Shown: positions 21,064 to 32,670 of the stretch, piece after piece
Layout of the letters: each line of letters opens with the position of its first letter
How positions within the stretch are numbered: position 1 is the first letter of the stretch
Assembly (NCBI RefSeq): GCF_029867415.1
Contig: NC_081185.1
Span: 45,268,766-45,332,765 of the forward strand
Length of the DNA stretch: 64,000 nucleotides
Origin: Vicia villosa
Taxonomy: Eukaryota; Streptophyta; Magnoliopsida; Fabales; Fabaceae
Direction: 5' to 3'
Made by a program: the position numbers and the translations under genes
Notes under the pieces: generated by a model
What the model was told of the DNA's origin: nothing
Databases searched by the model: none
Seen by the model: the letters and a program-made list of their open reading frames with translations, nothing else

Positions 21064-23032
21064 ATGGCCGGCAACAACAACGAGAACCAGTAGAATAGCG
21101 ACCAGTTCAGTGTCGAACGACTAATCCAAGAAACCACTGCTGGCAACCAGTCTCGTCCTCCTCGTGACGGGCAGCCTCAGCCGACAAAGAACAGACAAGC
21201 AGTTCCCGTCGGAAAATCCAAACCAAATGGCGGAAGGCCACCTTCAAGAGACAGACAAACGACCACTCCGTCGACTCAAAGCTCCAAACAGTTCGAGGAC
21301 CTGGAAGCCGATGCAGATTCCGCTCGGGTCGAAATCCCGATCCCAGAGAATGTTAACCCGGTCACAGCCGCACCGCTCAGCGCAGTCAACCGGACCAACA
21401 CCCTGTTGTTCGAACAAAACAAACGGATAATAGCTACATTGGAAAAGAGACACCGCTCCAGCTCGCCTCCCAAGAGGCGTCACCGCCACCACTCCTCCTC
21501 CAGCTCTCGCTCCCCTCCTAGGAGGAGACATCGCAACCGCTCCTACAGCCCGTCCCCTAGGCGTGGCAGTTTGTCCCCCGATTACAGACGCGACCTGTCA
21601 GCTTCTGAAAGTCCCCGAGGATGGAAATGGAATCGTGGCGCGACTTCAAAGAAGACCTCTGCTTCAAAGCACAAGGATCTATCACCGAGGAAGAAGCCCG
21701 CCTCCCCTCACAAAGGACGCGAGGAAACTCTCAATAAAACCGGAAAACCTTCCAAGCCAAGACACTCCCCGAAACGCCCTCGTCACTACACTCCTTCGCC
21801 TCCTGAGAGCGACGAAGAGAGACAAAACCCTTTTTCTAAGGAAATTGTGAGGGAAAGAATCCCCAAGGGAATGGAAAAACCTCCGGTGATGGACCTCTAT
21901 GACGGGACCACTGATCCTGAAAACCACATCCTCAGTATTGAGACCACGCTCGACTACCACTTTGTCAGCGGCGCCATCAAATGTCGCATCTTCCCCACAA
22001 CTCTGAGGGGAGGCGCAATGACTTGGTACAATAATCTTCCGAGGAACTCGGTCCGCTCCTGGGCCGAATTCAAAGACAAATTCTCCCACCACTTCACCGC
22101 GTCTCGTCGACACCCGAAGACGGAGGCCTCTCTGGAAGCTATAGTCCAGGGACCAACCGAGTCACTCCGAGCTTTTTTGGACCGATTCAACCGCGAAGCA
22201 GTTCAGGTGCCCACAACCGAAGAAATGAAGCTATATCTGCTCGATAAAGGACTCCGACCTGGCAATGACTTCCACAAAGCTGTCGGCATCGAGAAGCCGC
22301 AAACTCTGGAAGAACTTCTCATCAAAGCTCAAGCGTACATCACTTACGAGGAGAGGGCCAATCCTCCTCAGATTGAAAAGAGCTCCAGGCGCGACGACAC
22401 GCCTCCTCGGCGTGGAGGAGAAAAAAAGAAGGGAGGAGAGGTCCAGGGATATCAAGGAGAATCGAGGCCCATCTAGGCGCTTCACAGAATATACGCCTCT
22501 CACGGCTCCCCGCGAGCGCATCTGGACTGAATGCAGAAGCACCGAATTCAAGGACGGCGGAGTCCGGGTTCCGAAACCAGGGGCCCCGAGACCAGGAGGG
22601 GACAAATCCAAGTGGTTCAAGTACCATAAATCTTATGGACATCTGACCGAGGATGGTGTCCACTTAAAAGACACGATCGAAACACTCATCAAGGAAGGGC
22701 GCCTCTCGAAATACACAAAAAGAGGGGACACTGCCCAGAAAGATAACAGGAGATCAGACAAGCCCGACGAGGACAACTCCCTCGACCAAAGGCCGTTCCA
22801 GATCGCCCTCTCCGTAACCAGGCCGGAGGACTTCCTCCCCTCCACAGAAGTGGCCTCAGCATATAGCCGCTGGGAAAGTTTTCCCACGACAATGGTCATC
22901 TCAAATGGTGCCGTCACCGGCCCTTTATCTGTCGGTTCAGTGAAAAGAAAATATGACGAGTCTCAATCTGAGGCTCCCCATCATCCCCAAGCAGAAGATC
23001 CCCGTTTGGCAATGTGCACGTCGCCGGCCTGA
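21064..23032 (+). pseudogene. gag of second Tat element (stop + frameshift)
   Basis: The frame starts at an ATG at 21064 (MAGNNNENQ), meets a TAG at codon 10 (21091-21093, probably from CAG), then stays open to 22476. No ATG exists near 21406. Order: basic Arg/Ser-rich domain (RRHRHHSSSSSRSPPRRRHR region), then the Retrotrans_gag core (MDLYDGTTDPENHI, GGAMTWYNNLPRNSVRSWAE, ASLEAIVQGPTESLRAFLDR). A +1/-1 shift in the A-rich stretch near 22420-22435 moves reading to the 22265-23032 frame, where the zinc-knuckle region reads KYHKSYGHLTEDG with both cysteines lost (F and G instead). It ends KRKYDE near the join to the antisense ORF. Confidence 0.88.
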
Positions 23033-23849
23033 ACCCATTGACAAAGGAGACGAACCTCTTGTAGCTCGTCAAATCTCGCTCGTTCAAATCCTCATCTCTG
23101 AAAATATAAGCATCTGTTCCCTTCTCGAAATGCTTATACAGCCATTCCAGGGGAAACCGAGCGGAAGGTCCTACCATATTCACCCCGTCCCTGAAATATT
23201 CAGTGATCTCAAACAGATGGTCCTTGGCCTCGGGGGTATAAGGCTTAACCACGAAGTAATGACTTTTGAAGTGCGTAACGGAGTCCTAATAGATGGCGAA
23301 CAGCTTCTTCGGCCTCTTAATAGAAACCCAGCTAAATTTACCGTCCACATCAAGAAGCCTCTGAAGGTGAAAAACCCTAAAGAAGAGGGGAAGAGTGGCC
23401 TCCACCTCCAAGAAATCGCACACAATCTCGAAGACCCTTAAGAAAGAAAAAGCATTAGGGTGAAGCTGAGACGGGCACAATTGCAACCAACTAAAAACAC
23501 TCCGCTGTAAGTGAGTAAAGGGAAGCCTCAGGCCGGCCTCCTTGAACACGAACTCGTACATGGCAAATCGAGGACCTGGGTAAGCCGAATAGATCCTTTG
23601 GTGGGACTTCGACACGAAGGCCCCCCATGAAGGTTCCACGTCCGACTCAAGATCTTCGACCATATTAAAAGCCTCCTTGGGGTGCGTCGTGAAACGCAAA
23701 GCGATACTCCTGGGCGCCACAGCCACCCAATCCTCGAGCTTCCTCGGAGTGGTCTCCACGACTGGGATGTGTCCGTCTTGAGTTTGACCCATCGCCTCCT
23801 CTTCATCAGATACGTCTAAGACATCATCGTACTGGGCGTCGTCGGCCAT
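22914..23849 (-). pseudogene. Tat antisense extra ORF (aORF), one in-frame stop
   Basis: A 312-codon minus-strand frame opens MADDAQYDDVLDVSDEEE, an acidic N-terminus. It contains LRLPFTHLQRSVFSWLQL followed by CPSQLHPNAFSFLRVFEIVC, the family signature, and then a KKLFAIY stop (23286-23288), after which the same frame continues VVKPYTPEAKDHLFEITEYF to 22914. Restoring one codon would give a continuous protein, so decay is slight compared with the other copies. It lies antisense between gag and the 3' LTR, as known for Tat elements. Function is unknown. How it is expressed is unclear; no promoter is obvious at 23850-24300. Confidence 0.8.
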
Positions 23850-24880
23850 TTACCTGGAAAGTAGAGGAAACAGTGAATTCGACATATCAAATCCATCCTT
23901 CCACCGCAAGCCAAGTGAAAAAGCGAGGAAAACAGACGACGAGTAACAGCCATCCAGGGTTCACCGACGACGCCAGTCTTAAATAAGCTATGAGAAACTC
24001 TCACTTAAAAGTCGGCGCCCCCTTCAAACTACCCCAGGCGAACACACGATTCAAAGGCCATTACCATAACCTGGTCGCCTCACACATTCATTTCTCGCGC
24101 GATTCATAGATTACTCTCCTAAACTGGTCGCCGCGCACAATCATTTCTCCGCCCACGCTCATAACCTACTCGACTCACACAACCATTTTCCCTCGTCAAC
24201 ACTAACCTGCGCTCGGCGTACTCATACAAAACATACGCTATTTCTCAATCGCTCGGCCTACTCATAGCTAAATCTCCTAAATCTGTGAGGAAAATACAAA
24301 GGAGGAGTCAAGGATACTTACTTTGATCAAGATAACAGAAGAAGAACGCGAGAGAAAAGGCAAAATCCTTGAGCGAATCTTGGGAGAGTTTTGTGAACTA
24401 AGTGACAAATGAGTGGCCTCCTCACTCCTTATATAGGGGAATGAAGCAAAAGGGCGCCATGATGGCCTAGGGTGCTGAAGGGACACAATCACTGCTCTCC
24501 CAAAAGGCGGCTCCCAGCATAGGGAAACGCAAAAGATGCCGTAAAGTGTCTTGGGAAGCCCAAAAGGCGCAATAAGTGCCTGAACCAAAAAACGGCGGAG
24601 CAATAATGACACTCCAGACAGTCGCCACCTGTCATTCAAAATCTGACGAAACGGGTCGAAACATGTATTAAAAACTGACAGCTGGAACGTCCACCTCCTC
24701 GGCCGAACTATGCGACCTCGAACCAATTGCCTCCTCGATCCAAACACCTTTCTACAGCAACTCCGCTCCCTGCGAGCCGGGCATCCATTCCCCGAAGAGA
24801 TTATAGTTGGCTACGAACGCTCGTTCGAACATATGCTCGGCTAGCCCCTTAGCGAAAGTCATCACTCCCACAGGACTAAC
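23850..24880. other. Untranslated region between antisense ORF and 3' LTR
   Basis: Non-coding and relatively GC-rich. It contains repeated CTCGGC and CTCGCGCG-like pieces and TATATAGG near 24430 on the plus strand. No conserved ORF. Confidence 0.5.
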
Positions 24881-24895
24881 GACTTGGGGGGCTCC
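24881..24895 (+). promoter_or_regulatory. Polypurine tract (ACTTGGGGGGCTCC)
   Basis: Directly precedes the TGTTCTGG start of the 3' LTR. Confidence 0.75.
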
Positions 24896-25355
24896 TGTTC
24901 TGGACTGGGCCGAGCAGGCCCAACTCTTCTTTCCAGCCGAGCAGGCCCAATACGTTTGGGCCCATTCCCTTGGTTACCGTTACGAACCAGTCAAGCATGA
25001 AGACCACGTAACACTTCAGGGAAGTATCCGGTCAACCTCCTCCGAATCCTACGCCACGCTCACCCCAGAACGTGAGTCACCTACTGACTCAGCCCTAGCA
25101 GAGGGTGTTCTGGCAGTTTCCTAGCACGTGGGCCTCCAATTGGTTTTGGCCCAATTAGGAAACCTTGGCCCAGCACTGGGGGCTATAAATACCCTCTTTC
25201 ACTAGAGGGTCAAGTATTCATTCTCTACTTCTTAAACCATCACCCTCTCTAATAGCTTCTGACTTTAGCATCGGAGAACCTTGCAGGTACCCCCCACCTT
25301 GTTCATCAAGCCAGATCCAGCTGCCGTGACGATCCATTTTGATCAGGTTAGATCA
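24896..25355 (+). mobile_element. 3' LTR of second Tat element (460 bp)
   Basis: It starts TGTTCTGGACTGGGCC and ends GGTTAGATCA, with a TATA box CTATAAATAC at 25183. A handful of differences from the 5' copy (for example GCACGTGGGC against GCATGTGGGC) suggest a younger age than the outer element. The ORF read through it (24807-25124) is also in the 5' LTR and is not a gene. Confidence 0.9.
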
Positions 25356-25830
25356 GAAAGAGTAGCCTGTATCAAAGCTTAAGACGTCGAAATCGAAACT
25401 TTCTATAACCCATATGATGTTGATGAGGTCGAAATAGATTTGGCTGCATTAAAAGAGGCACCCCCATATTCTTGTAAACTACTCATTCCTTCGAATGGAA
25501 AAATTCCAGTCGAAGTAGACAAAAATGTTAATTCCCTAAAAAGACATATACTTTCGACGTCACCAAATATAATGAAGTCTTTGATTTGTTAGTAAAAGAT
25601 GGTCAGATGATAGTGCCTCCTAATTCTAAAATTCCTCCGTTAGAACAATGGAAGAAAAGAGGTTTTTGTAAATATCATGGTTTCTTGGTCCATAAAACCT
25701 CACAATGTTTTCTTTTCAGGGATCTAATTCAGAATCCTATCAAGGACCGTCGCTTAAAGTTTGCTAACAAAGGAAGAAATAACATGAAAGTTGATTCTGA
25801 TCCTCTCAATGTCGCTCAATGTCGCTGACA
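25356..25830 (+). pseudogene. gag C-terminus with zinc knuckle (outer Tat element, continued)
   Basis: In phase with the gag that broke off at 9185, reading resumes ERVACIK, then a stop, then FYNPYDVDEVEIDLAALKEA and, after a frame change, VKDGQMIVPPNSKIPPLEQW. The zinc knuckle FCKYHGFLVHKTSQC starts near 25665, with spacing C-x2-H...H-x4-C. The ORF ends at 25828. It would bind the genomic RNA. Stops and at least one frameshift mark it as a pseudogene. Confidence 0.8.
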
Positions 25831-26830
25831 CCAACTATGCTGAGCCTGTTGACATTAACATGGTGGACGTGACTGAGGCTGAGTTCAAGGAATGGGAGAC
25901 GGGTTCGACAGGAAAGTAGGCTACTAAAAGCCTAAACAACAACATGGTCTTCAATACTGAGGTTGGAGATTCATTCGAATCAAAGACTACTGAAGACCTT
26001 TCTAAGAAAACAAATGAGGATACTAAGGTCCTCAGGGTGAAGCTCGAGAAAATAAGGATCTCTGAAACTCCTACAGTTGGGGTCAACATGGTGAATGTTG
26101 GACAACCCATATCTGAGATTGAGGAAGTAGAAAGATGTCTGATAAGGGAGGTGGAGAAGGTGAATTATGGATATCCAAAGGTGAATGAGATCCTGAAGGA
26201 ATATCTCTAGAGATGCCATGAAAAGAATGCTGGATGAATGCTGATGTGTCCAAGATGCTCAATCATGGTGAGTCGAAGGGTTAAAGAGAACTACGAAAAG
26301 GCACAACAAATCAAGACACAAGGACATTGGAGGCAGGAGAGCCAATTAGTGAAGCTTTACCCAAGGCATGGGGAAAGTCTCATGAGTTTTCTGGTTCGCT
26401 GTCACAAGGCGGAATATGAAATTATCATGTGTCCCAGGTGTGGAGCAGTTTATGATAGCCAAGTGGCGGAGATGTTCAAAAGAATACCATTTTCTATTGG
26501 TTGGGACGTACAAGGTACCAATCCCAGCATGTATGTTTTTTATAAGAGAGGAGCGTCGAAGAGACCTGACATCCCTCACCCAAAGGCTCGAAGAGTCACT
26601 TTTAAGCTCCCAGTGGAGGTGCCCATCGATAGATGGACTCACGCTGGTGCAGGGAACAATAAGTGGAGAAGCTTCGACTAGGGCGAAAGGACATCCATGG
26701 CTTACAGGAGGTAGTTTCAAACTTCCAATAGAGAGACATACAAGCTCGAGAACTATAAAGGTAAAAATCCCATGTCGAGGTAACCTCTGGGGTTCGAAAA
26801 AGATCCAATGGCTTCAAGCGCGAAGATGTT
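25831..26830 (+). pseudogene. gag-pol linker with two CPRC zinc-ribbon-like motifs
   Basis: Fragments in shifting frames: acidic ISEIEEVERCLIREVEKVNY, then MLMCPRCSIMVS (from 26238) and a second MCPRCGAVYDSQVAEMF (near 26430), followed by a basic Trp/Arg-rich tail (IDRWTHAGAGNNKW). The CPRC-x4-D pattern occurs in the gag-pol linker of legume Tat/Ogre elements. No aspartic protease signature (D-T/S-G) could be found, so the protease seems deleted or decayed. Confidence 0.55.
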
Positions 26831-27614
26831 GACTCATGACCCCCTCTAAGAGGTAGATCTTGGAGACGGGAGTTTAAAGAGGATCACGTATGTCAGCATA
26901 AAATTGGAGCCAAACTTGAAAACAAAGGTCATCGCGCTAATAAAAGAGAATAAAGATTGTTTCTCTTGGGACTATGACGAGATGCCTGGTTTGGAGAGAG
27001 AGTTAGTCGAAGTGAGATTGCCCATCAAAGAAGGGAAGAAACGCATCAAGCAAAATCCAAGGGGATTCCCACCAGAGATCCTCTCGAAGATCAAAGCAGA
27101 AGTCAAAAGACTTCTCCGTTGCAAATTCATTAGGACCACAAGGTATGTCGAATAGATTTCCAATATAGTACCTATTATTAAAAAGAATGGTTCTTTAAGG
27201 GTGTGTATAGATTTTCGTGATTTAAATGCAGCAACCCCTAAAGATGAATATCTTATGCCTGTGGCAGAAATGTTAATAGACTCAGCCACAGGCTTCAAAT
27301 ATCTAAGTATGTTAGATGGGTATTTTGGATATAACTAAATCTTCATTGTTGAGGAAGATGTGTCCAAAACAGCTTTTCGATTTCCTGGGGTAATAGGCAC
27401 CTATGAATGGGTTGTTATGCATTTTGGTTTGAAAAATGCTGGGGCAACTTATCAAAGAGCAATGAATTCTATATTTCATGATTTTATAGAAACTTTCATG
27501 CAGGTATATATAGATGACATTGTCATAAAATCTGTTTCAGATGACAGTCACCTCGATCATCTTCACCAGTCATTCGAAAGAATGAGGAAACATGGCTTAA
27601 AGATGAATCCCCTT
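26831..27614 (+). pseudogene. Reverse transcriptase fragment of the outer Tat element
   Basis: The RT N-terminus (FSWDYDEMPGLERELVEVRL) starts near 26904. Then come LRVCIDFRDLNAATPKDEYL, the motif HFGLKNAGATYQRAMNSIF and the catalytic YIDDIV near 27510. Two nonsense codons are visible: TAG where a Trp is expected (RYVE*ISN, near 27153) and TAA where a Gln is expected (GYN*IF, near 27336). Both fit C-to-T changes. Translation stops abruptly at KMNPL at 27614, where the inverted-end segment begins. Thumb, RNase H and integrase are absent. Confidence 0.88.
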
Positions 27615-28611
27615 TGTTGCACCCCAAAATTTGCCCACTTATTTATTCCCCAGTTGGCCCTCACCTCACATTCATGTGAATACCTCATCTAGGCCATTCA
27701 TCCATTACATTCATCCATATCATGGTTACTATTTAGAATTGATAAGAAAAGAGCTTCTGCAGAAGTAATTCCTGATCAGAAATAAAAGAAGATTTGAAGT
27801 CTGATTACATGGCATCAACCCCATTGAAGTCCTCCTGAAGTTAGGGTTTCACAAGCTTGAACTCAAGGCATTGATTGAAGAATATAAGCTTGAAGTTCAT
27901 CTGGTCTTCCCAAATCAAGGTTTTGACCAAAGTCAACGCAGTTGACTTTTTGGTCGACATTTAATCAAGAGATGATTTTTGAGTATGGAATGTGGTTTTC
28001 TGGAAGAAGTATTCATTGGAGTCCTTTGGTTGAAAACTGTTTGAGATTTGGATCGGAAACTGATTAATCGGGAAATTCATCTAGAATCGGAAGAGTCAGA
28101 AAAAGTTGACTTTTCGATCAAAGTCAAGGTCAACTGCTCAATATTGACTTTTGGTGGAAAATCAGTCAAAGAAAGTCAAAGAAATAATTAAAATAAGAAA
28201 TAACTAAAACCTACCCAAAATGGAAAGTAGTTGAAATGAGAATATCCAAAAGAGGAAAGTTCTACACTTAAAGAATTTTTGGGTAAATTTCAAATTGGCT
28301 GGGCAGCTGACTTCAAGTCTAATTATCACGTGGAAAATTGCAAAATTTTAAGACAAGCTCAACATAAAAAGTGTTCAAATCACAGCCCTCTACAACTTTG
28401 TAGTTGGTCATTGTTTCATTTGAAGAGTTCATTAAGAGATACAAGGTCTTGAATTTGAGAGTTTCTAACTTGTGCAAGTTAGGATGCTGGGCAGAATTGC
28501 TGGGCACGCGCGAGGCATTTGAACGAACAGGTGTGTGCTATATCTAAGGCTAATTCTAGAGAAATATGGATACCTTCTGGAATTTATTCCAAGACCACAG
28601 TATTTTCTACC

Positions 28612-29090
28612 ATGTCCTCTATCCAACAAGATAAAAATCATGGATTTTGGGTGTGTGTAGAGAGAGATATGGGGGAACAAAGTCATGATTACGCAAAGGC
28701 AGCTCTGGGCATATGGCTGGGCCAAAATTCCAAGTCACGTGAGGGCATTTCCACAAACATGTGGCGCGCCATTTTCAAATCAATTTTTAAGAAGCTATGA
28801 ACATCTCCAGAACTTTAATGCCACATCAAACTCTTGTGTTCTATGTCCTCTATCCAACAAGACAAGGATCACTAATTTTGGTCGGGTGTTGGTCAAAATA
28901 CGAAACCTCAAAGTCATGCCATGGGGAAGCGCGTTTTGGCAAAGGCCTCAAGCCAGAACTGAGTCACGGATGCAAGCGCGAGGGCCATTGCGTGTCAACA
29001 TGTTTAGGGCCATCTTTGTTGCAATTGCAAGTCTCATTTCAAAAAGTTCTCAACACCAATTTTGTGTTGTCCCATGTCCTTTATCCGAGG
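28612..29090 (+). repeat. Diverged ~230-bp tandem repeats
   Basis: The anchor ATGTCCTCTATCC recurs at 28612, 28842 and (as ATGTCCTTTATCC) 29073, each followed by related ATCA(T/C)..ATTTTGG and CATGATT/CATGCC sequences. ORFs of 90-165 codons across this part follow from the repeats and have no domain. Confidence 0.6.
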
Positions 29091-29421
29091 GGCTAGAGAT
29101 CATGAATTCTAGTTACTTGAGTACCAAGATAAGAGGCCATGAAATTACACAAGTAGAACTGAATGTGGCTGTCACGGATTAAGGCAAGACTGCACGTGGG
29201 CAATTTGTAGTAGTGAAACGTCAGGTTCTAGGTTCATTTTCAGATAACTACATTGCAACTCACCATAATATTCATGCACACCCACTACTACAATTTCCAT
29301 GCAATTTACTGCACACGTGAAAAGTAACATAAAAATCTCTACAAATGCAACAATTGTATGTTAAGTTTAGAAAAGGATCAGATGTGGCACACCCCACCAT
29401 ACATAGCCATGTAACCTCACC

Positions 29422-29434
29422 ATATATATATATA
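29422..29434 (+). promoter_or_regulatory. TATA-like ATATATATATATA
   Basis: An AT run followed by GGAAACCC, about 90 bases before a pyrimidine-rich transcript leader. Consistent with the core promoter of an Ogre LTR. Confidence 0.45.
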
Positions 29435-29517
29435 GGAAACCCTTCACAATTTTCCAACGATGCTCCATTTTCTTTTTTTCACAGTTTTCATATTCCTTCT
29501 TAACTTCCAACTTCACT

Positions 29518-29520
<3 letters not shown>

Positions 29521-29560
<40 letters not shown>
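29521..29560. repeat. (TC)20 microsatellite
   Basis: Forty uninterrupted bases of alternating TC in the presumed transcript leader. Confidence 0.97.
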
Positions 29561-29564
<4 letters not shown>

Positions 29565-29997
29565 ACAACAACAGCTTCACTTTCTCTCTCAACCTTCATC
29601 TCTCAATCTTTATAATTTGTAACAAACTTCCATAACCACCTCTAACAACCATGTAACAAACTCAACCTTCATCAACCACCGCCATCTTCAATCTCACCTA
29701 CACCTTCTACCTCCATCATCGTCCTTCAATCACCACTACAACCACCATCTTCAACCTGAATCACCAATCAAGTTCCAAACCTGAATCATCATCACTTTGT
29801 CCAACTTCCGAGTTCCATAATCATCATCATAGAGGTCAAGTTCTTGGAGTAAGAAGATTCAGTTTCTATCTCAACATACACATAATCTCTGAGTTTATTT
29901 CTCAGAGATCTAGGCTAATCCTCGAAGCTCTCATCATCGTCTTCAAGATCTAAAGAAGAGTGTAGAGTTTTCTTTGTTTCGGTTCAAGAACCTGCAG

Positions 29998-30003
29998 GTA
30001 AGT
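29998..30003 (+). promoter_or_regulatory. Putative splice donor CAG/GTAAGT
   Basis: AACCTGCAG/GTAAGTACTCC is a near-perfect plant donor. A possible acceptor TTCTTGCAG/GTTTTAAG is at 30138-30146. It is inferred from sequence only. Confidence 0.4.
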
Positions 30004-30677
30004 ACTCCAAACTCTTTGATAATAATATAAACATGTATGAGAGTTCCCTACACCGGGAAGCTGAGCATTGGCTATGCGTTTTCGGTGATGTATGTGCACT
30101 GTTGTTTCTGTGTTGTATTCGTTCGGTTATTTGCGTTCTTGCAGGTTTTAAGGTGATGCGTGGTCTTAGTTTATTCGTATGGATGGTGTGGTTGAAATTT
30201 CGTGAGCATTGGTATGTTAGGGAAAACTGAACTAGGTTTGTTCATGTAGTTAGAAGCTTTGTTTGTTAAAACTAATGGCGGATTCGTTACCTACTTGAAA
30301 AACCAGAGGGACCAGTGGTCTTTTCTTTTATTTCTGGGCGTATTTTGGTCTCGCCGGCGATGGTCGCGGCTGAGGAAGACGACCGGAGCCGAGCTCCGGC
30401 GTCTGAAGTTTGTTATGTTAGGTGTCCTCCGTTTGCATGGGTGGCGCTATGTTATTGGTTCGGTTTTCCAACTTTGTTGACCTTTTTGTTTTATTATAGT
30501 CATTGGGAATTGATGTGTGTGGTTCTGATTGGCTGAGACCTGTTTTTGTCCTCTTGTGATTTAAAATTCAGTTGACCAATTGATATAGGATCTATGGCTT
30601 TGGCTAATATGCATAAGGATTTTACTTATGCACCATGCATAAGCCTACATAAGCCATTGGATCATGTTTTTAATCCA

Positions 30678-30743
30678 GTATTGAGTATTGAGTATTGAAT
30701 ATTGAGTATTGAATATTGAGTGGTGAGTATTGAGTATTGAGTA
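30678..30743. repeat. 7-bp minisatellite (AGTATTG)n
   Basis: About nine copies of AGTATTG with AATATTG and AGTGGTG variants. Confidence 0.9.
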
Positions 30744-32628
30744 ATAACAATTGATATCTAGAATTTGATCCAATGATCCAAGGGTCCATAATAATCTATG
30801 CATGGTGCATAGATTTTTATCTATGCACGGTAACTGCACCCTAGGATCTATTATAATACCACGCTACGTTATGTGAATAATACCATAGTATAGTATGATA
30901 TTGGAATAATATTGTAATAAATGACAAAAAAAATGAAAGTGGAAATAATAATGCAATGTGAATGATGTGGTGACAAGATGGACCATGTAAATCACGGGCC
31001 TGATTCCATTTTGTATCCACACCCCTTGGTATTAGGCCCAAACGCGATAGCAATTAGAATCAGTTCATTTTAAAGTTACTTTTTCACCCCCCAAGTAGGC
31101 AGATTCCTTTTTTTATTTCATTTTGTTCCTCCTCTTATTTCTTATTGGTTAACCTGTTTTAATTCAAACAAAAAATAAATAAAAATGTGTTTTAGGTAGT
31201 TTTATGTGTGTAAATAATTGTAGTATTTTTTGTAGGATTTTAGAAATTATTTTACTATTTTTGATAAATCTTTTTCCTCACATGTGTTCATTTTCTACCA
31301 AAGATTAAAAGATAAAAGATCGTCTATTTTAAAAATATCTTGAGAAAGTTAGTTGAAGTTAGTTATAGGAATGTAACTAATTGGTTAGGATGTTATGAGT
31401 GTTAGAAAAAGTAAGTTATAGTTAGTTTAGAATCTGTTAGGACAATTAGGTTGTTAGTAGGATGTTTAATAGATAATTAATTCGAAGTCAATAAAATCTG
31501 TTAGAAGTTCTGTTAAAAAACTGTTTGGTGGGCTAGAAGTGAATTACTCCTTTCTGATTTTCTGTTAGCAGACTATATGTTGGTAAGTCAGTTTAATGAG
31601 TGGTTTGAGTAAATGTGTTTGATTGAACATGTGCAGGGGCTGGTTTTGTTTAGTGCATATATGGGATTTTAAGGGTGAATCTAAACTTATTGTTATGTTA
31701 ATTGGATTTTTGTTGTTGTTATAGGTTGGAATATGGCAAGGGCTTGAAGAGTGGATAGGAACCAAACAAAAGCATCATTTTTTTGGATTAATTTGGGAGC
31801 TGTTGGTAAGTGGATATGTTTATTATGATGTGAGCTAGTACGTAGTCGAAATATTCCTGAACCGTACTGAAGTATGTGGCAATACATGTGGTTGATTTGA
31901 GTTGCATTTTCTGTGGTAGGATCATGACTATTGAAGGAAGTCAGAAGAAGTTTCAGTCGAGGTGCCGGCTCGTAGAAGGTTTGATCAAGTATCGCTGCTG
32001 GCTGGTTAATTATGATTCTTTTCTCTGCAAGTTTAGTATCTCCCTTTATTAGAATGAGCTAACATTTTTATGTTGAATGCAGATTGGTTGTTTTGCTGCA
32101 GTTTTAAACTCAGTTGTCTCATGCTTGCCATGGAATATGTCCCACTCCGACGCAAATATCTCGCTTAGAGGAAGACTATTACAAGCTACTCAAGCAATGC
32201 GCAAATTTTGAAATGTCATATTGATGGCTTTTGCGGTTTGCAGTGTCTTTGTAATAAGTTAGGACTATTGCAATCGATCTGTAAGCTTGGAACTTTGATG
32301 TGTGAATGGTAAATGATGCAGACTTTCATAAGCTTGTAATAAACCTTAAAAGAAGCTTGTAATGAATCATGATAGCCATTTGAATGAACTTTGCATATGG
32401 GGGTTCATCTTAGATATTGAATATAGTTGAAACTTGAATTTTGAATGAATTATTTTCAAATTATTGTTTGGATCCAAATGACAAATTTCAAATATTCAGA
32501 TTTAACCTCTTTTCCCAATCGAATCTTTTACTTTCACGCTTCTTTTGATTAATGTCTTGCAGAGAACTCCATGACCATGGTGTGAGCCCCTTTAAAATCT
32601 TTTTCAAAGCAACTCAATCTCAATAATG

Positions 32629-32632
<4 letters not shown>

Positions 32633-32668
<36 letters not shown>
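32633..32668. repeat. (AT)n microsatellite
   Basis: About 36 bases of alternating AT. Confidence 0.95.

Positions 32669-32670
<2 letters not shown>

Larger units (their letters stand above)
9186..25355 (+). mobile_element. Second Tat-type element: gag + antisense ORF, no pol (non-autonomous)
   Basis: The 460-bp LTRs are the split 5' copy (9186-9423 + 20752-20974) and the 3' copy 24896-25355. The internal region 20975-24895 (3.9 kb) has a TGGCGCCGTCTGTGGGA primer site, gag (21064-23032), an antisense ORF (23849-22914) and a polypurine tract ACTTGGGGGGCTCC. There is no protease, reverse transcriptase, RNase H or integrase; gag runs straight into the antisense ORF. It interrupts the gag of the outer element, whose frame rejoins across it (…KSYK / ERVAC…). 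No clean target duplication remains and the first two bases of the 5' LTR are altered. Confidence 0.85.

Noticed and set aside
21406..22476. ORF apparently starting at 21406 as the gag start
   Set aside because: The codon there is TTG. The frame is open further upstream to a TAG at 21091 and has an ATG at 21064, so the gag start was moved.
21682..22663. Minus-strand ORFs of 78-143 codons opposite gag
   Set aside because: They mirror the GC-rich gag reading frame; unlike the 22914-23849 frame they show no aORF motif.
24807..25124. 105-codon ORF repeated at 9019-9414
   Set aside because: It lies in the LTR of the second Tat element (and at 9019 fuses host gag to LTR); not a gene.
28519..29182. 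ORFs of 93, 165 and 99 codons
   Set aside because: They overlap in different frames over diverged 230-bp repeats in an LTR-like U3 and contain no recognised motif.
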